NCBI GenBank assembly: GCA_005789925.1
Contig: SXWG01000199.1
Location: 1 to 21,588 of the forward strand
Direction: 5' to 3'
Source: Actinomycetota bacterium
GTDB taxonomy: Bacteria > Actinomycetota > Acidimicrobiia > Acidimicrobiales > Ilumatobacteraceae
Length of the DNA: 21,588 nucleotides
The notes under the pieces were generated by a model, which saw only the letters and a list, made by a program, of their open reading frames with translations, had not been told where the DNA came from and did no database searches. Numbering within the stretch: the first letter of the stretch is position 1; every line of letters begins with the position of its first letter. Shown one piece after another: positions 1 through 7,264 of this stretch. The position numbers and the translations under genes are program-made.

Positions 1-918
1 GTCGGGTTCCACCGGGTACACGATGCCGGTGAAATAGGCACCGTCGATGCAACGGTGAGGCATCGTCCAGAGCAACAGTTCGCGCGCGGTTTCACGGTCG
101 CCGACAGCACAGTGCGCGATGGCGCACTCGCTGGTCTCGGCTGCGGTGACCCACTGCTCATCGCTGACACAGCGCACTCCGCGGTCATCCATGACAAAAC
201 GATCCCAACCTTCAGCAAGGCGTGCTTTGGCGCGTGCACCGGTCATCGCACCGGTGAGAACCGGGTAATACCAGTCCATGGCCCATCGGTCTTTCGGTTC
301 GAACGCAGTGAGGTCGGTGTTGATGATGTTGTCGATGATGTCGGCGGCGCGGTTCCATTCAGGACGTGGGTCGCCGACGAGGGCACCAAGAGCCGCACCG
401 CAATGCAGCGCGTGACGGATGCTTGATGAGCCGGTGAGAAGTGCGTAGTCCCACGGACAACCATCGACTTCGCGGGCCCATAACACCGTTCCGTCAGCAC
501 GGCGGTGGTCGAGCACCCATTCGAGTGCGGCCTTGACGGTGGGCCAGAGTTCGGCGACACCTTTGGTGTCACGCGTGCACAGCCAGTGATGCCAAAGGCC
601 CGTTCCGATGTACGCGATGACGTTCGAGTCGAGTTTTGCGTCTTCGAGTGATCCGTCGGGCATGTAGTAGTTGTGCCAGCTGCCGTCGGCTCGTTGGATG
701 TTGGCGAGCCATTGGTAGGCGCGAAGCGCAGCATCGGGGCGGCCCATGATGTCAAGTGCCATCGCAGTCTCGACGTGGTTCCAGGGGTCACAGTGTCCAC
801 CGGGGTACCACGGGATCATGCCGTTCGGAAGTTGCAACGCCTGAATTGAGTCGGCCGTGCGTGCGAGGTCAGCCGTGGTGAGGATGCCTGGCAAGTGGGG
901 GAGCGGAAGAGTTCTCAT
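1..918 (-). CDS. Alpha/alpha-toroid (six-hairpin/prenyltransferase-like) protein, 3' end cut by window edge
   Basis: An open frame runs from ATG at 918 to the left edge without a stop, giving 306 residues of an incomplete protein. Direct translation shows repeated helical-hairpin turns: QLPNGMIPW near residues 29-37, NIQRADGSW near 73-81 and DHRRADGTVLW near 137-147. A GGHCDPWNHVETAMAL-type segment lies at about 40-55. This pattern fits the alpha/alpha-barrel superfamily that includes six-hairpin glycosidases and terpene/prenyl-cyclase-like folds; such proteins are often labelled 'prenyltransferase' in actinobacteria without biochemical support. I see no signal peptide. The ATG overlaps the methyltransferase stop by 4 nt (ATGA), so the two are translationally coupled. 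Together with the methyltransferase and GT4 upstream it looks like a glycan- or polyprenyl-modification set, but substrate and reaction cannot be told from the sequence. Confidence 0.85.
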   Translation of the reverse strand, partial: MRTLPLPHLPGILTTADLARTADSIQALQLPNGMIPWYPGGHCDPWNHVETAMALDIMGRPDAALRAYQWLANIQRADGSWHNYYMPDGSLEDAKLDSNVIAYIGTGLWHHWLCTRDTKGVAELWPTVKAALEWVLDHRRADGTVLWAREVDGCPWDYALLTGSSSIRHALHCGAALGALVGDPRPEWNRAADIIDNIINTDLTAFEPKDRWAMDWYYPVLTGAMTGARAKARLAEGWDRFVMDDRGVRCVSDEQWVTAAETSECAIAHCAVGDRETARELLLWTMPHRCIDGAYFTGIVYPVEPD

Positions 919-1655
919 CGGGCACTTCTTGTGTCTACCGGCTGCTTGGTGGCGTACACCACGTAGCTCTTTCCAAGCACTGGGTTCAACACACGGTCGG
1001 CCACTTTTGTCCATGTTGGGCCCGTCACGATGTCCCACTCAAGGAACCTTCGATATGCGGTGACTGCGCGGTGGTCGTCTTTGGTGGGGCCTACTGCGCA
1101 CTTCAACCACCAGTACGGCGAATGAAGTGCGTGAGCATGGTGTGACCCCATGACATCGACGCCGGCCGCGCGAAGTTTCGCCTTCAGCTCAGTCGCGCTG
1201 TAGATCCGCACATGCCCGCCGCGACTCTTGGGTGCGTGGTATTCATCGGACAACATCCAGTTTACCTTTTCTGGCCACCACGACGGAACTGTCACTCCCA
1301 ACGTTCCACCAGGCTTCAGTACGCGGACCAATTCTTTGATTGCTGCAACATCGTCTTGGATGTGTTCAAGCACTTCAGACGTCACCACGGTGTCGAAGGT
1401 GCCGTTGGGGAACGGAAGTCGAGTGGCGTCACCACGTAACACACCGCCGTAGTTGTCCGGCGATATCTCGCCGGCGTCGAGCATCGCCCCGAACGTCGCA
1501 CGAGTCCCGACCACTTCTTCGGCCGCATAGTCAAGGGCCACGACACGAGCGCCCGCCCGCGCAGCAGCGAAGGCATGTCGACCGAATCCGGCACCGGCGT
1601 CGAGAAACATCTGGCCTTGTCGAACGCCGAGTCTGTCGAAGCGCAGAGTCAGCAC
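915..1655 (-). CDS. Class I SAM-dependent methyltransferase
   Basis: This 246-residue protein has a Rossmann-type methyltransferase domain at its N-terminus. Motif I is LDAGAGFGRHA (about 18-28), an acidic residue ends strand 2 (LDY, D42), RGDATRLPF is at 74-82, and SEVLEHI (93-99) and VLKPGG (112-117) are typical of the ubiquinone/sterol-type Methyltransf_11 group. The C-terminal ~120 residues (Trp-rich, with HAHALHSPYWWLK) probably shape substrate binding. The start is GTG at 1655, inside the last codons of the GT4 gene (7-nt overlap), and its stop overlaps the following ATG by 4 nt. There is no clear Shine-Dalgarno, so translation is probably coupled. Its position between a glycosyltransferase and a toroid protein suggests methylation of a sugar or lipid-linked glycan; that is inference. 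Confidence 0.88.
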   Translation of the reverse strand: MLTLRFDRLGVRQGQMFLDAGAGFGRHAFAAARAGARVVALDYAAEEVVGTRATFGAMLDAGEISPDNYGGVLRGDATRLPFPNGTFDTVVTSEVLEHIQDDVAAIKELVRVLKPGGTLGVTVPSWWPEKVNWMLSDEYHAPKSRGGHVRIYSATELKAKLRAAGVDVMGSHHAHALHSPYWWLKCAVGPTKDDHRAVTAYRRFLEWDIVTGPTWTKVADRVLNPVLGKSYVVYATKQPVDTRSAR

Positions 1656-2935
1656 GGGTTTTCCAGTTTCTTACGGTTGTGTGGCATGTCGAGGACTTCG
1701 CGGTACTGGGCGACGGTGAGTTCGGCACAGTGACGCCAGCTCCAACGCTCGACCACGCGTTGACGACCTGCAGCACCGATGCGTTCTCTGAGCACAGCAT
1801 CATCAAGTCCGCGGCGAATGGCGGCCGCGAGCGCATCTGCGTCGCCTGCCGGACATGAAAGAACAGTGTCATTGTCGCGACCGGTCACTTCGGGAAGCGC
1901 ACCGCCATCTGTGGCGACGAGCGTCGTTCCGGTGCACATCGCTTCGATTGCGGGAAGGCTGAAACCCTCGTAGAGGCTCGGCACGACGGCTAGTTCAGAT
2001 TCGGCGTACAGCTCGACGATGCGTTCGTCGGACACCCCGGACACGAAATCGATGCAGTCACGCAGTCCGAGCGACTCGATGAGGTCAGCGCTCTTTCCGG
2101 ATTTCGGTTTGCCGATGATCGTCAGACGCACGTTTCGTTCACTGCGCAACTTTGCGAGTGCTTCGAGCAGATATGACAGACCTTTGAGTGCGACGTCGGC
2201 GCTTGCGGTGGTGATGAGCTGACCGGGTTTGCGTTGCACATGAGGCAGAGGCTTGAACAAGTCGGGGTCGACGCCGACGGGAACGAGGCGCATACGGTCA
2301 AGCGACACGCCCATGTCCTTGTTGATGTCGGCGATGCTGTTCTCGCTCACGACAACGATGCGGGGCATGCGACTGGCGACTTTGCCTTGCATGGTGACGA
2401 ATGAATACCAGCGGCCGACACTTCGCCGCTTCCACCAATTCGGCGCATGGCTCATCTCGAGCTCACGGTCCTTCGTGATGGGGTGATGCAACGTGACGAT
2501 CGTCGGAATCATGCGCTCAATCTTCAAGATGTCGCGCCCGAGACACTGGTTGTCATGCACGAGGTGGAAGTCGAGTTGACGCTCCTTCAGCACGCGGCGC
2601 ACGCGCATACTGAATGCCAACGGTTCACTGAATTTTCCGGTGAGGTACTGGGCGGTCTCGACGACGTCGGGCCAGGTCTTCAGCTCCCAGTAGGCCGGTA
2701 GTCGGCCAGGGTAGTGGTCGTTGAAGATGTCGAGGCTTGGCAGTTTGTGCAACTCGATGCGGTCGTCGAGAATCGGGTACGGCTGTCCGGCGAACACTTC
2801 GACGTGGTGACCAAGATTGGCGAGTGCCTTCGTGAGGTGACGCGTATAGACGCCTTGACCACCGACGTGCGGCTTGCCTCGATATGTGAGGTAAGCGATG
2901 CGGAGGGGACCGTTCGGGTCGTACGGCTCACGCAT
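1649..2935 (-). CDS. GT4-family (GT-B fold) glycosyltransferase
   Basis: This 428-residue protein has the two Rossmann-like halves of GT-B retaining glycosyltransferases. The N-terminal half opens with RIAYLTYRGKPHVGGQGVY (12-30), with the glycine-rich acceptor/donor loop, followed by LGHHVEVFAGQPYP. The C-terminal half has VPVGVDPDLF (218-227), a basic residue K251 after strand 1, and the E-x7-E motif in YEGFSLPAIEAM (E323, E331) that binds the nucleotide sugar. There are no membrane spans; it is probably cytosolic or peripherally membrane-bound. It begins 23 nt after lnt and overlaps the methyltransferase by 7 nt. Donor and acceptor are unknown. The neighbouring methyltransferase and envelope genes suggest a cell-envelope glycan or glycolipid. 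Confidence 0.9.
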   Translation of the reverse strand: MREPYDPNGPLRIAYLTYRGKPHVGGQGVYTRHLTKALANLGHHVEVFAGQPYPILDDRIELHKLPSLDIFNDHYPGRLPAYWELKTWPDVVETAQYLTGKFSEPLAFSMRVRRVLKERQLDFHLVHDNQCLGRDILKIERMIPTIVTLHHPITKDRELEMSHAPNWWKRRSVGRWYSFVTMQGKVASRMPRIVVVSENSIADINKDMGVSLDRMRLVPVGVDPDLFKPLPHVQRKPGQLITTASADVALKGLSYLLEALAKLRSERNVRLTIIGKPKSGKSADLIESLGLRDCIDFVSGVSDERIVELYAESELAVVPSLYEGFSLPAIEAMCTGTTLVATDGGALPEVTGRDNDTVLSCPAGDADALAAAIRRGLDDAVLRERIGAAGRQRVVERWSWRHCAELTVAQYREVLDMPHNRKKLENPC

Positions 2936-2958
2936 AGGTCGGTCAGGCTAACTGTGGG

Positions 2959-4410
2959 TCACCTCATTGACTCCGGCCTCGTTCGGCTCGTGCCACGGCG
3001 TGACCACATCGCTGCAGCCAGAACCAACAGCAACAGGCTGATGAGCGGTGCGTTACCCATGTGGGAGTAGAGGGTTCGTCCCTCGCGCAGTGGAACGCTG
3101 GCCACAATGACTCTTGCCTCGGTGATGCCAGATCGCTCGCGCACGTCGCCTCTGTCCGTGACGTGGGCGGAAAAACCGGTGGGTGACACCTGCACGAGGT
3201 GACGCCCTTGTTCGCGTGCACGTAATCGGGACGATGCGACTTGCTGTGTCTGGAGAATCGTGCCGGTGTAGCTCGAACCATTCGTGGGGTTGATGATGAA
3301 CGTCGCACCTTGCTCGACGCCTTCTTCGACACGACCACCGAAGAACACTTCCCACGAAATCGCGACACTCGCCCGTATGCCGTCGATCGAGAGGACACCG
3401 GGGCCACGTCCGGCGACAGCATCGCGTGGAACAAGATTCGTCGAGTCGGACAACGCACTCAGCACGTTACGAAACGGCATGTACTCACCGAAAGGCACTC
3501 GTCGTACCTTGTCGTAACGATCGTCGATTGTTCCGTCGGGACTGACGACAACTTGGGCGTTGGTAAATCCGTCTGTGTCGACATCTTCAGTGACGCCGAC
3601 AACAAAGGGGACATCAAGACGTCTCGCCTCAGAGACGATGTCGGAGAGTTCGGGAGATGTCTCGAAGTCATCGACATTGATGACGTTTTCCGGCCAGATC
3701 ACCGCATCGATATTCTGCGCGGACTGCAACGTGCGTGTGAGGGTGATGTGCCGGTCGAACACCTCTCGTGGGTCTGTGTCGATGGCGTGTGTGCCTTGCT
3801 CGCCACCACCTTGGACGAGAGCAACTGTGTAGATGTCGCCAGTTGCTCGCGTGAAGTCGATCGCGGTCGCAGGAATGAGAATCACTGCGAGCAGCAATGT
3901 GCGTACGATGCGACGTGGCCCGAGGGCCAACCACAACGTGCACAACGTCAACAACACGACGCCGCCCCACGGGGCGAGCGACGCGAGTGGCGATGATGAC
4001 TGGGCGATGCCGAGGGTCGCTAGCGGCACACCACCAAAGGGGAACGACAGACGCAATGTTTCGGCGAGTGTGTGGGTGACTGCGAACAGAAGTGGTGCAC
4101 GCTTCGTGTCGGGGTGTGCGAGACCTCCGGCGAGCGCCGCCGCTGCTCCGTGGAATGCGGCGAACAGTGCGACGGCCACGAGATAACCCGGTGCAGTGAG
4201 AAACCACATCCACGCCATTGCCGGCAGGAACCAGCCGACGCCAAAGAGCCAGCCAGCGGTGAAGCGTTGGCGATTGGTTGCATCAGGTCGAAGCACCGAC
4301 GTGCCGTACAAGGCGACGCTAGCAAAAGCGAGTGGCCACCATCCCCAAGGAGGCATCGCCCCTGCCACAAGGAGGCCGGCCACGAGAGAGCGGCGGATGC
4401 GAAGTCTCAC
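2959..4410 (-). CDS. lnt: Apolipoprotein N-acyltransferase with Ser in place of the catalytic Cys
   Basis: Lnt transfers a third acyl chain from phospholipid to the N-terminal S-diacylglyceryl-cysteine of lipoproteins in the membrane. I start it at GTG 4410 (483 aa), which overlaps the sortase stop as GTGA; an upstream ATG at 4512 lies inside the sortase and lacks homologous sequence. The first ~180 residues hold several hydrophobic spans, the nitrilase-like domain covers about 195-440, and a final span (NAPLISLLLLVLAAAMW) precedes a basic tail. Comparison with the E. coli triad E267-K335-C387 gives E241 (VIWPEN), K301 (YDKVRRVPFGEYMPF) and Ser352 (ISWEVFFGG), where ICYE is usual. The Ser codon is TCG at 3355-3357. 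Whether the enzyme is active with Ser, belongs to an actinobacterial variant group, or is degenerate cannot be told; the rest looks intact. Confidence 0.88.
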   Translation of the reverse strand: MRLRIRRSLVAGLLVAGAMPPWGWWPLAFASVALYGTSVLRPDATNRQRFTAGWLFGVGWFLPAMAWMWFLTAPGYLVAVALFAAFHGAAAALAGGLAHPDTKRAPLLFAVTHTLAETLRLSFPFGGVPLATLGIAQSSSPLASLAPWGGVVLLTLCTLWLALGPRRIVRTLLLAVILIPATAIDFTRATGDIYTVALVQGGGEQGTHAIDTDPREVFDRHITLTRTLQSAQNIDAVIWPENVINVDDFETSPELSDIVSEARRLDVPFVVGVTEDVDTDGFTNAQVVVSPDGTIDDRYDKVRRVPFGEYMPFRNVLSALSDSTNLVPRDAVAGRGPGVLSIDGIRASVAISWEVFFGGRVEEGVEQGATFIINPTNGSSYTGTILQTQQVASSRLRAREQGRHLVQVSPTGFSAHVTDRGDVRERSGITEARVIVASVPLREGRTLYSHMGNAPLISLLLLVLAAAMWSRRGTSRTRPESMR

Positions 4411-4928
4411 GAACTGAGTGTGGCGTGCACGATGATGCGTTCCTTCACCGAGCCGACCGGATGACAGGCGAACAAGGTGAGGGTTGGAGTCTTCGTGGGC
4501 TTGGCGACCCACACGTCGGTCGGTTTCACGATGCGTTGGCGCGTGACCTTGTAGACGAATTCATCACCACCTTGGTGAACGACAATCGGGTCGCCAACTC
4601 GGAGTTTGTCGATGTATCGAAATGGGTTCCGACCACTTGTGCGGTGACCACCGACGACAAAATTCCCACGTTGCCCGGCCAATGGACTGGTCGGCCACAG
4701 TCCGACCCCACGGTTGTACACGTCCATGGTCGTACCCGGAATCACTTTCTCGTTGATTCCTAGCGACGGTATGACAAGACGCGCGACCTCAGCGTATTTC
4801 GAAGGCTTGACACCCTTGTCATTGTTCGAGATGTCGTTGCCGACGCGTGTCGACGCATGGGCAGTGGTGGGCATGACGTACAGGAGAGCGCAGAGAGCGA
4901 TCAGGATGCGGGTGGAGAGTTGTCGCAT
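4407..4928 (-). CDS. Class E-like sortase (cysteine transpeptidase), short and secreted
   Basis: Sortases cleave a C-terminal sorting signal and join the protein to the cell wall. This 173-residue form has a signal-like N-terminus (ILIALCALLYVMP, then a possible AHA|ST cleavage site at 23-26). The sortase barrel follows, with RLVIPSLGINEKVIPGTT, His95 (VGGHRTSG), Cys155 (TLFACHPVGS) and Arg164 (KERIIV) as the catalytic triad. The CHP motif and overall pattern fit class E sortases of actinobacteria, which usually recognise LAxTG-type signals; class assignment is by motif only. It starts at ATG 4928, 21 nt after cgoX, and overlaps lnt by 4 nt. I found no LPxTG/LAxTG protein in the window, so its substrates must be elsewhere. 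If the signal is not cleaved, the N-terminal span would anchor it. Confidence 0.88.
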   Translation of the reverse strand: MRQLSTRILIALCALLYVMPTTAHASTRVGNDISNNDKGVKPSKYAEVARLVIPSLGINEKVIPGTTMDVYNRGVGLWPTSPLAGQRGNFVVGGHRTSGRNPFRYIDKLRVGDPIVVHQGGDEFVYKVTRQRIVKPTDVWVAKPTKTPTLTLFACHPVGSVKERIIVHATLSS

Positions 4929-4949
4929 GTGACTCTCAGTCTGGCATTG

Positions 4950-6350
4950 TCAGGTGCGTGTCGACCTGACATGATCAAGTGCAGCAATCGCTGCCGCGCG
5001 GCCTTGTTGCACACACGCGGGAATACCGATTCCTCGATAACTGGCGCCGGCAAGAAACACACCGGGGGCAGACGATGAAAGATCAGTCTCAGCTCGTTTC
5101 AGTGCTGCAAAGTGATGGGGACGATATTGAGGAAACGATTCGGGCCAACGTGAGACACGGCAGGACGTCGGTTCGATGTCGACTTCGAGATGATGCTTCA
5201 GGTCAGCAAGCATCAGATTGACGAGTGTCTCATCGTCATGGTGCATGACATCGAGGCCGTCGCGTCCGAGCGACACACGGAGAATCACTGAGCCATCGTC
5301 GGGAACCCAGTGCGCCCATTTGTTGCTCCCGAAGGAAGCAGCAGTCACCCAACGTTGATCGGGTTTAGGCACGAGGTAGCCACTGCCGTTCAGAGACGAC
5401 TTCCATTGCGACCTCGGGACTTGCACCGTGATGAGAGCAACCGACGCGTGTTCGCGGGCGGAGAGATAGTCGGCAACGTCCTTGTTGAGTGTGCGGACCA
5501 TGTCAGCCGTGTGACGAGCAGGCGTTGCAAGGACGACTGCATGTGCGTCGAGTTGCGAATGACCATTCGTGTCGACATAGGCCACGCTGTACCTGCCGGC
5601 ATCTCCGCGTGCGACCGACGCGACACGTGCGCCGGTGCGGATGTGTCCGCCAAGTGATTCGATGCGCTCGCGAACCGCGGAGGTGAGGGCTCCGACGCCA
5701 CGCAGCGGAGCTGCGAACACAGGGCCTGTCGCGGTCGATGCCGCGCGAGTCTTCCGGGCGGCGAGCAACATGCTGCGTTCACTTGAGAGTGCGGCCACTT
5801 GTGGGACGGCTTCAAGACTGAACTTGTCCGTGTCGCCGCCGTAAATGCTTCCGATCAACGGATCGACAAGACGCTCGTTGACCTGGCGACCGAACCGGGC
5901 ACGCACCGCAGCTCCGAGACAGTCGTGGTCGGTCTTGCGCTTGGGCAAAACGATGTCGAGCGATGCGCGAAGTTTGGCGACCGGAGAAAGAAGCGATCCG
6001 ACAGTGACTGACGAAAGCCCGGCGGGAACTCCGAGCACCAATGCGGGGGGAATCGGGTGCAACGTGTTGTGCCACACTGCGGCATGAGCTGATGTTGGTG
6101 ATGTGAGTGCTGCAGCCAGGCCCACGTCACGTGTGAGCTCGAGTGCATACGGCACTCGCAGCAGAAAACTGTCGGCACCTTCGTCGATGGCGTCGAGACC
6201 CGCGAATGGTGACGTGCGAATGAGGCCGCCGGTGGTGGGTGACGATTCGAGCAACGTCACTGACACGTTCTCATCGGCGTTGGCGAGGATCGAGAATGCG
6301 GCGGTGAGACCAGTGATGCCTCCGCCGACGACCACGACGTGGTGGTTCAC
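4950..6350 (-). CDS. cgoX: Coproporphyrinogen III oxidase (HemY/CgoX type)
   Basis: This FAD enzyme aromatises coproporphyrinogen III to coproporphyrin III in the coproporphyrin-dependent heme pathway of Gram-positive bacteria (protoporphyrinogen oxidase in the older name hemG/hemY). With a GTG start at 6350 it has 466 residues: VNHHVVVVGGGITGLTAA gives the FAD dinucleotide motif GGGITG at 9-14. ESSPTTGGLIRT follows, then DEGADSFLL, a long substrate domain, and the C-terminal FAD motif FLAGASYRGIGIPACVQQG. The GTG overlaps the cpfC stop as GTGA, the same coupling as at neighbouring junctions; a longer frame reaching 6410 would lie inside cpfC. The pairing with a CpfC-like ferrochelatase argues for the coproporphyrin branch, though ChdC/HemQ is not in the window. 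Confidence 0.92.
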   Translation of the reverse strand: MNHHVVVVGGGITGLTAAFSILANADENVSVTLLESSPTTGGLIRTSPFAGLDAIDEGADSFLLRVPYALELTRDVGLAAALTSPTSAHAAVWHNTLHPIPPALVLGVPAGLSSVTVGSLLSPVAKLRASLDIVLPKRKTDHDCLGAAVRARFGRQVNERLVDPLIGSIYGGDTDKFSLEAVPQVAALSSERSMLLAARKTRAASTATGPVFAAPLRGVGALTSAVRERIESLGGHIRTGARVASVARGDAGRYSVAYVDTNGHSQLDAHAVVLATPARHTADMVRTLNKDVADYLSAREHASVALITVQVPRSQWKSSLNGSGYLVPKPDQRWVTAASFGSNKWAHWVPDDGSVILRVSLGRDGLDVMHHDDETLVNLMLADLKHHLEVDIEPTSCRVSRWPESFPQYRPHHFAALKRAETDLSSSAPGVFLAGASYRGIGIPACVQQGRAAAIAALDHVRSTRT

Positions 6351-7264
6351 GACACGGACACCACTCGCGCCGCAAGTGCGGCCATCACGGCTCGGTCGTC
6401 GTTCACGCACGCGGTTCGTGCGAAAGCGAGACCACGGTCTGTCGCATGTCGTGCGGCTTCTATGTCGAGGTCGTACAGAACTTCAAGATGGTCAGCGACG
6501 AATCCGCATGCGCAGACAAGCACGCCGTCGAATGCCTCGTTACCTTCTGCTGCTGAAAGCTCGTCGATGACAGCAAGGATGTCGGGCCCGATCCATGGCT
6601 CTGGTGTACGGCCAGCTGACTGCCATGCGATTGACCAGTGTGACAGCCCGATTTCCGATGCGACAGCTTCGGCGGTGGCGCGTAATTCGTTCGGGTAGGG
6701 GTCACCGGCATCGATGATGCGCTGAGGAAGTGAATGTGCGGTGAACAACACCTTGGTACGTGGTGGAAGACCGGACAACTTCGCGCGCATGTCATGAGCA
6801 AGGAAGTCGACGAATGCTGGTTCGATTGCCCATGATTCGACTCCGGTCACTTCTATGCCGTGTGGTGTCGCAGCCTCGCGCGTGCGTCCGAGGTATTGGC
6901 CGATCGAATACGAGGAAAAATGTGGTGCAAGCACGACTCCGACGATGCGGGTGAGGCCTTGTGCGGCAATGTCATTGACGGATTCTTCGATGAAGGGCGT
7001 GGCGTGTTTCAGGCCGAGAAACACGGTGTATCGACCAGGCTCGAGCGCGTCGAGCGCATGCTGTAGCCCTGATTGTTGGGCCTCGGTGAGTTGCTTCAAG
7101 GGAGACAATCCACCGATCGCGTCGTATCGAGCCGTCAACTCTGCGAGTAACTCCGGAGTCGGTGCGCGTCCGCGACGGATATCGGTGTAATACGGCAAGA
7201 TTTCGTCTTTCGTGCTTGGCGTGCCATACGCCATGAGAAGCACCGCGATGCGCTCTGTCGTCAT
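6347..7264 (-). CDS. cpfC: Coproporphyrin ferrochelatase
   Basis: CpfC (hemH) inserts Fe2+ into coproporphyrin III. The 305-residue protein closely follows the B. subtilis-type pattern: MAYGTP with Tyr13 (the residue typical of coproporphyrin chelatases), YYTDIRRGRAPTPELL, RYDAIGGLSPL, the catalytic His177 in FTAHSLPQRI, and Glu261 in FVADHLEVLYDLD. It is cytosolic. Its ATG at 7264 overlaps the hemE TGA by 4 nt, and its stop overlaps the cgoX GTG by 4 nt, so three consecutive heme genes are coupled. Many actinobacterial ferrochelatases bind a [2Fe-2S] cluster through four cysteines, but this chain has only three (C251, C253, C286), two of them in an unusual CAC just before the catalytic Glu region. 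A cluster of that kind is therefore unlikely. Confidence 0.93.
   Translation of the reverse strand: MTTERIAVLLMAYGTPSTKDEILPYYTDIRRGRAPTPELLAELTARYDAIGGLSPLKQLTEAQQSGLQHALDALEPGRYTVFLGLKHATPFIEESVNDIAAQGLTRIVGVVLAPHFSSYSIGQYLGRTREAATPHGIEVTGVESWAIEPAFVDFLAHDMRAKLSGLPPRTKVLFTAHSLPQRIIDAGDPYPNELRATAEAVASEIGLSHWSIAWQSAGRTPEPWIGPDILAVIDELSAAEGNEAFDGVLVCACGFVADHLEVLYDLDIEAARHATDRGLAFARTACVNDDRAVMAALAARVVSVS

Noticed and set aside
3241..3996. 251-aa open frame on the plus strand opposite lnt
   Set aside because: Antisense shadow of lnt; no start context and no family resemblance.
4411..4512. Longer lnt start at 4512
   Set aside because: It lies inside the sortase; the GTG at 4410 gives the GTGA overlap used elsewhere in this operon and the right protein N-terminus.
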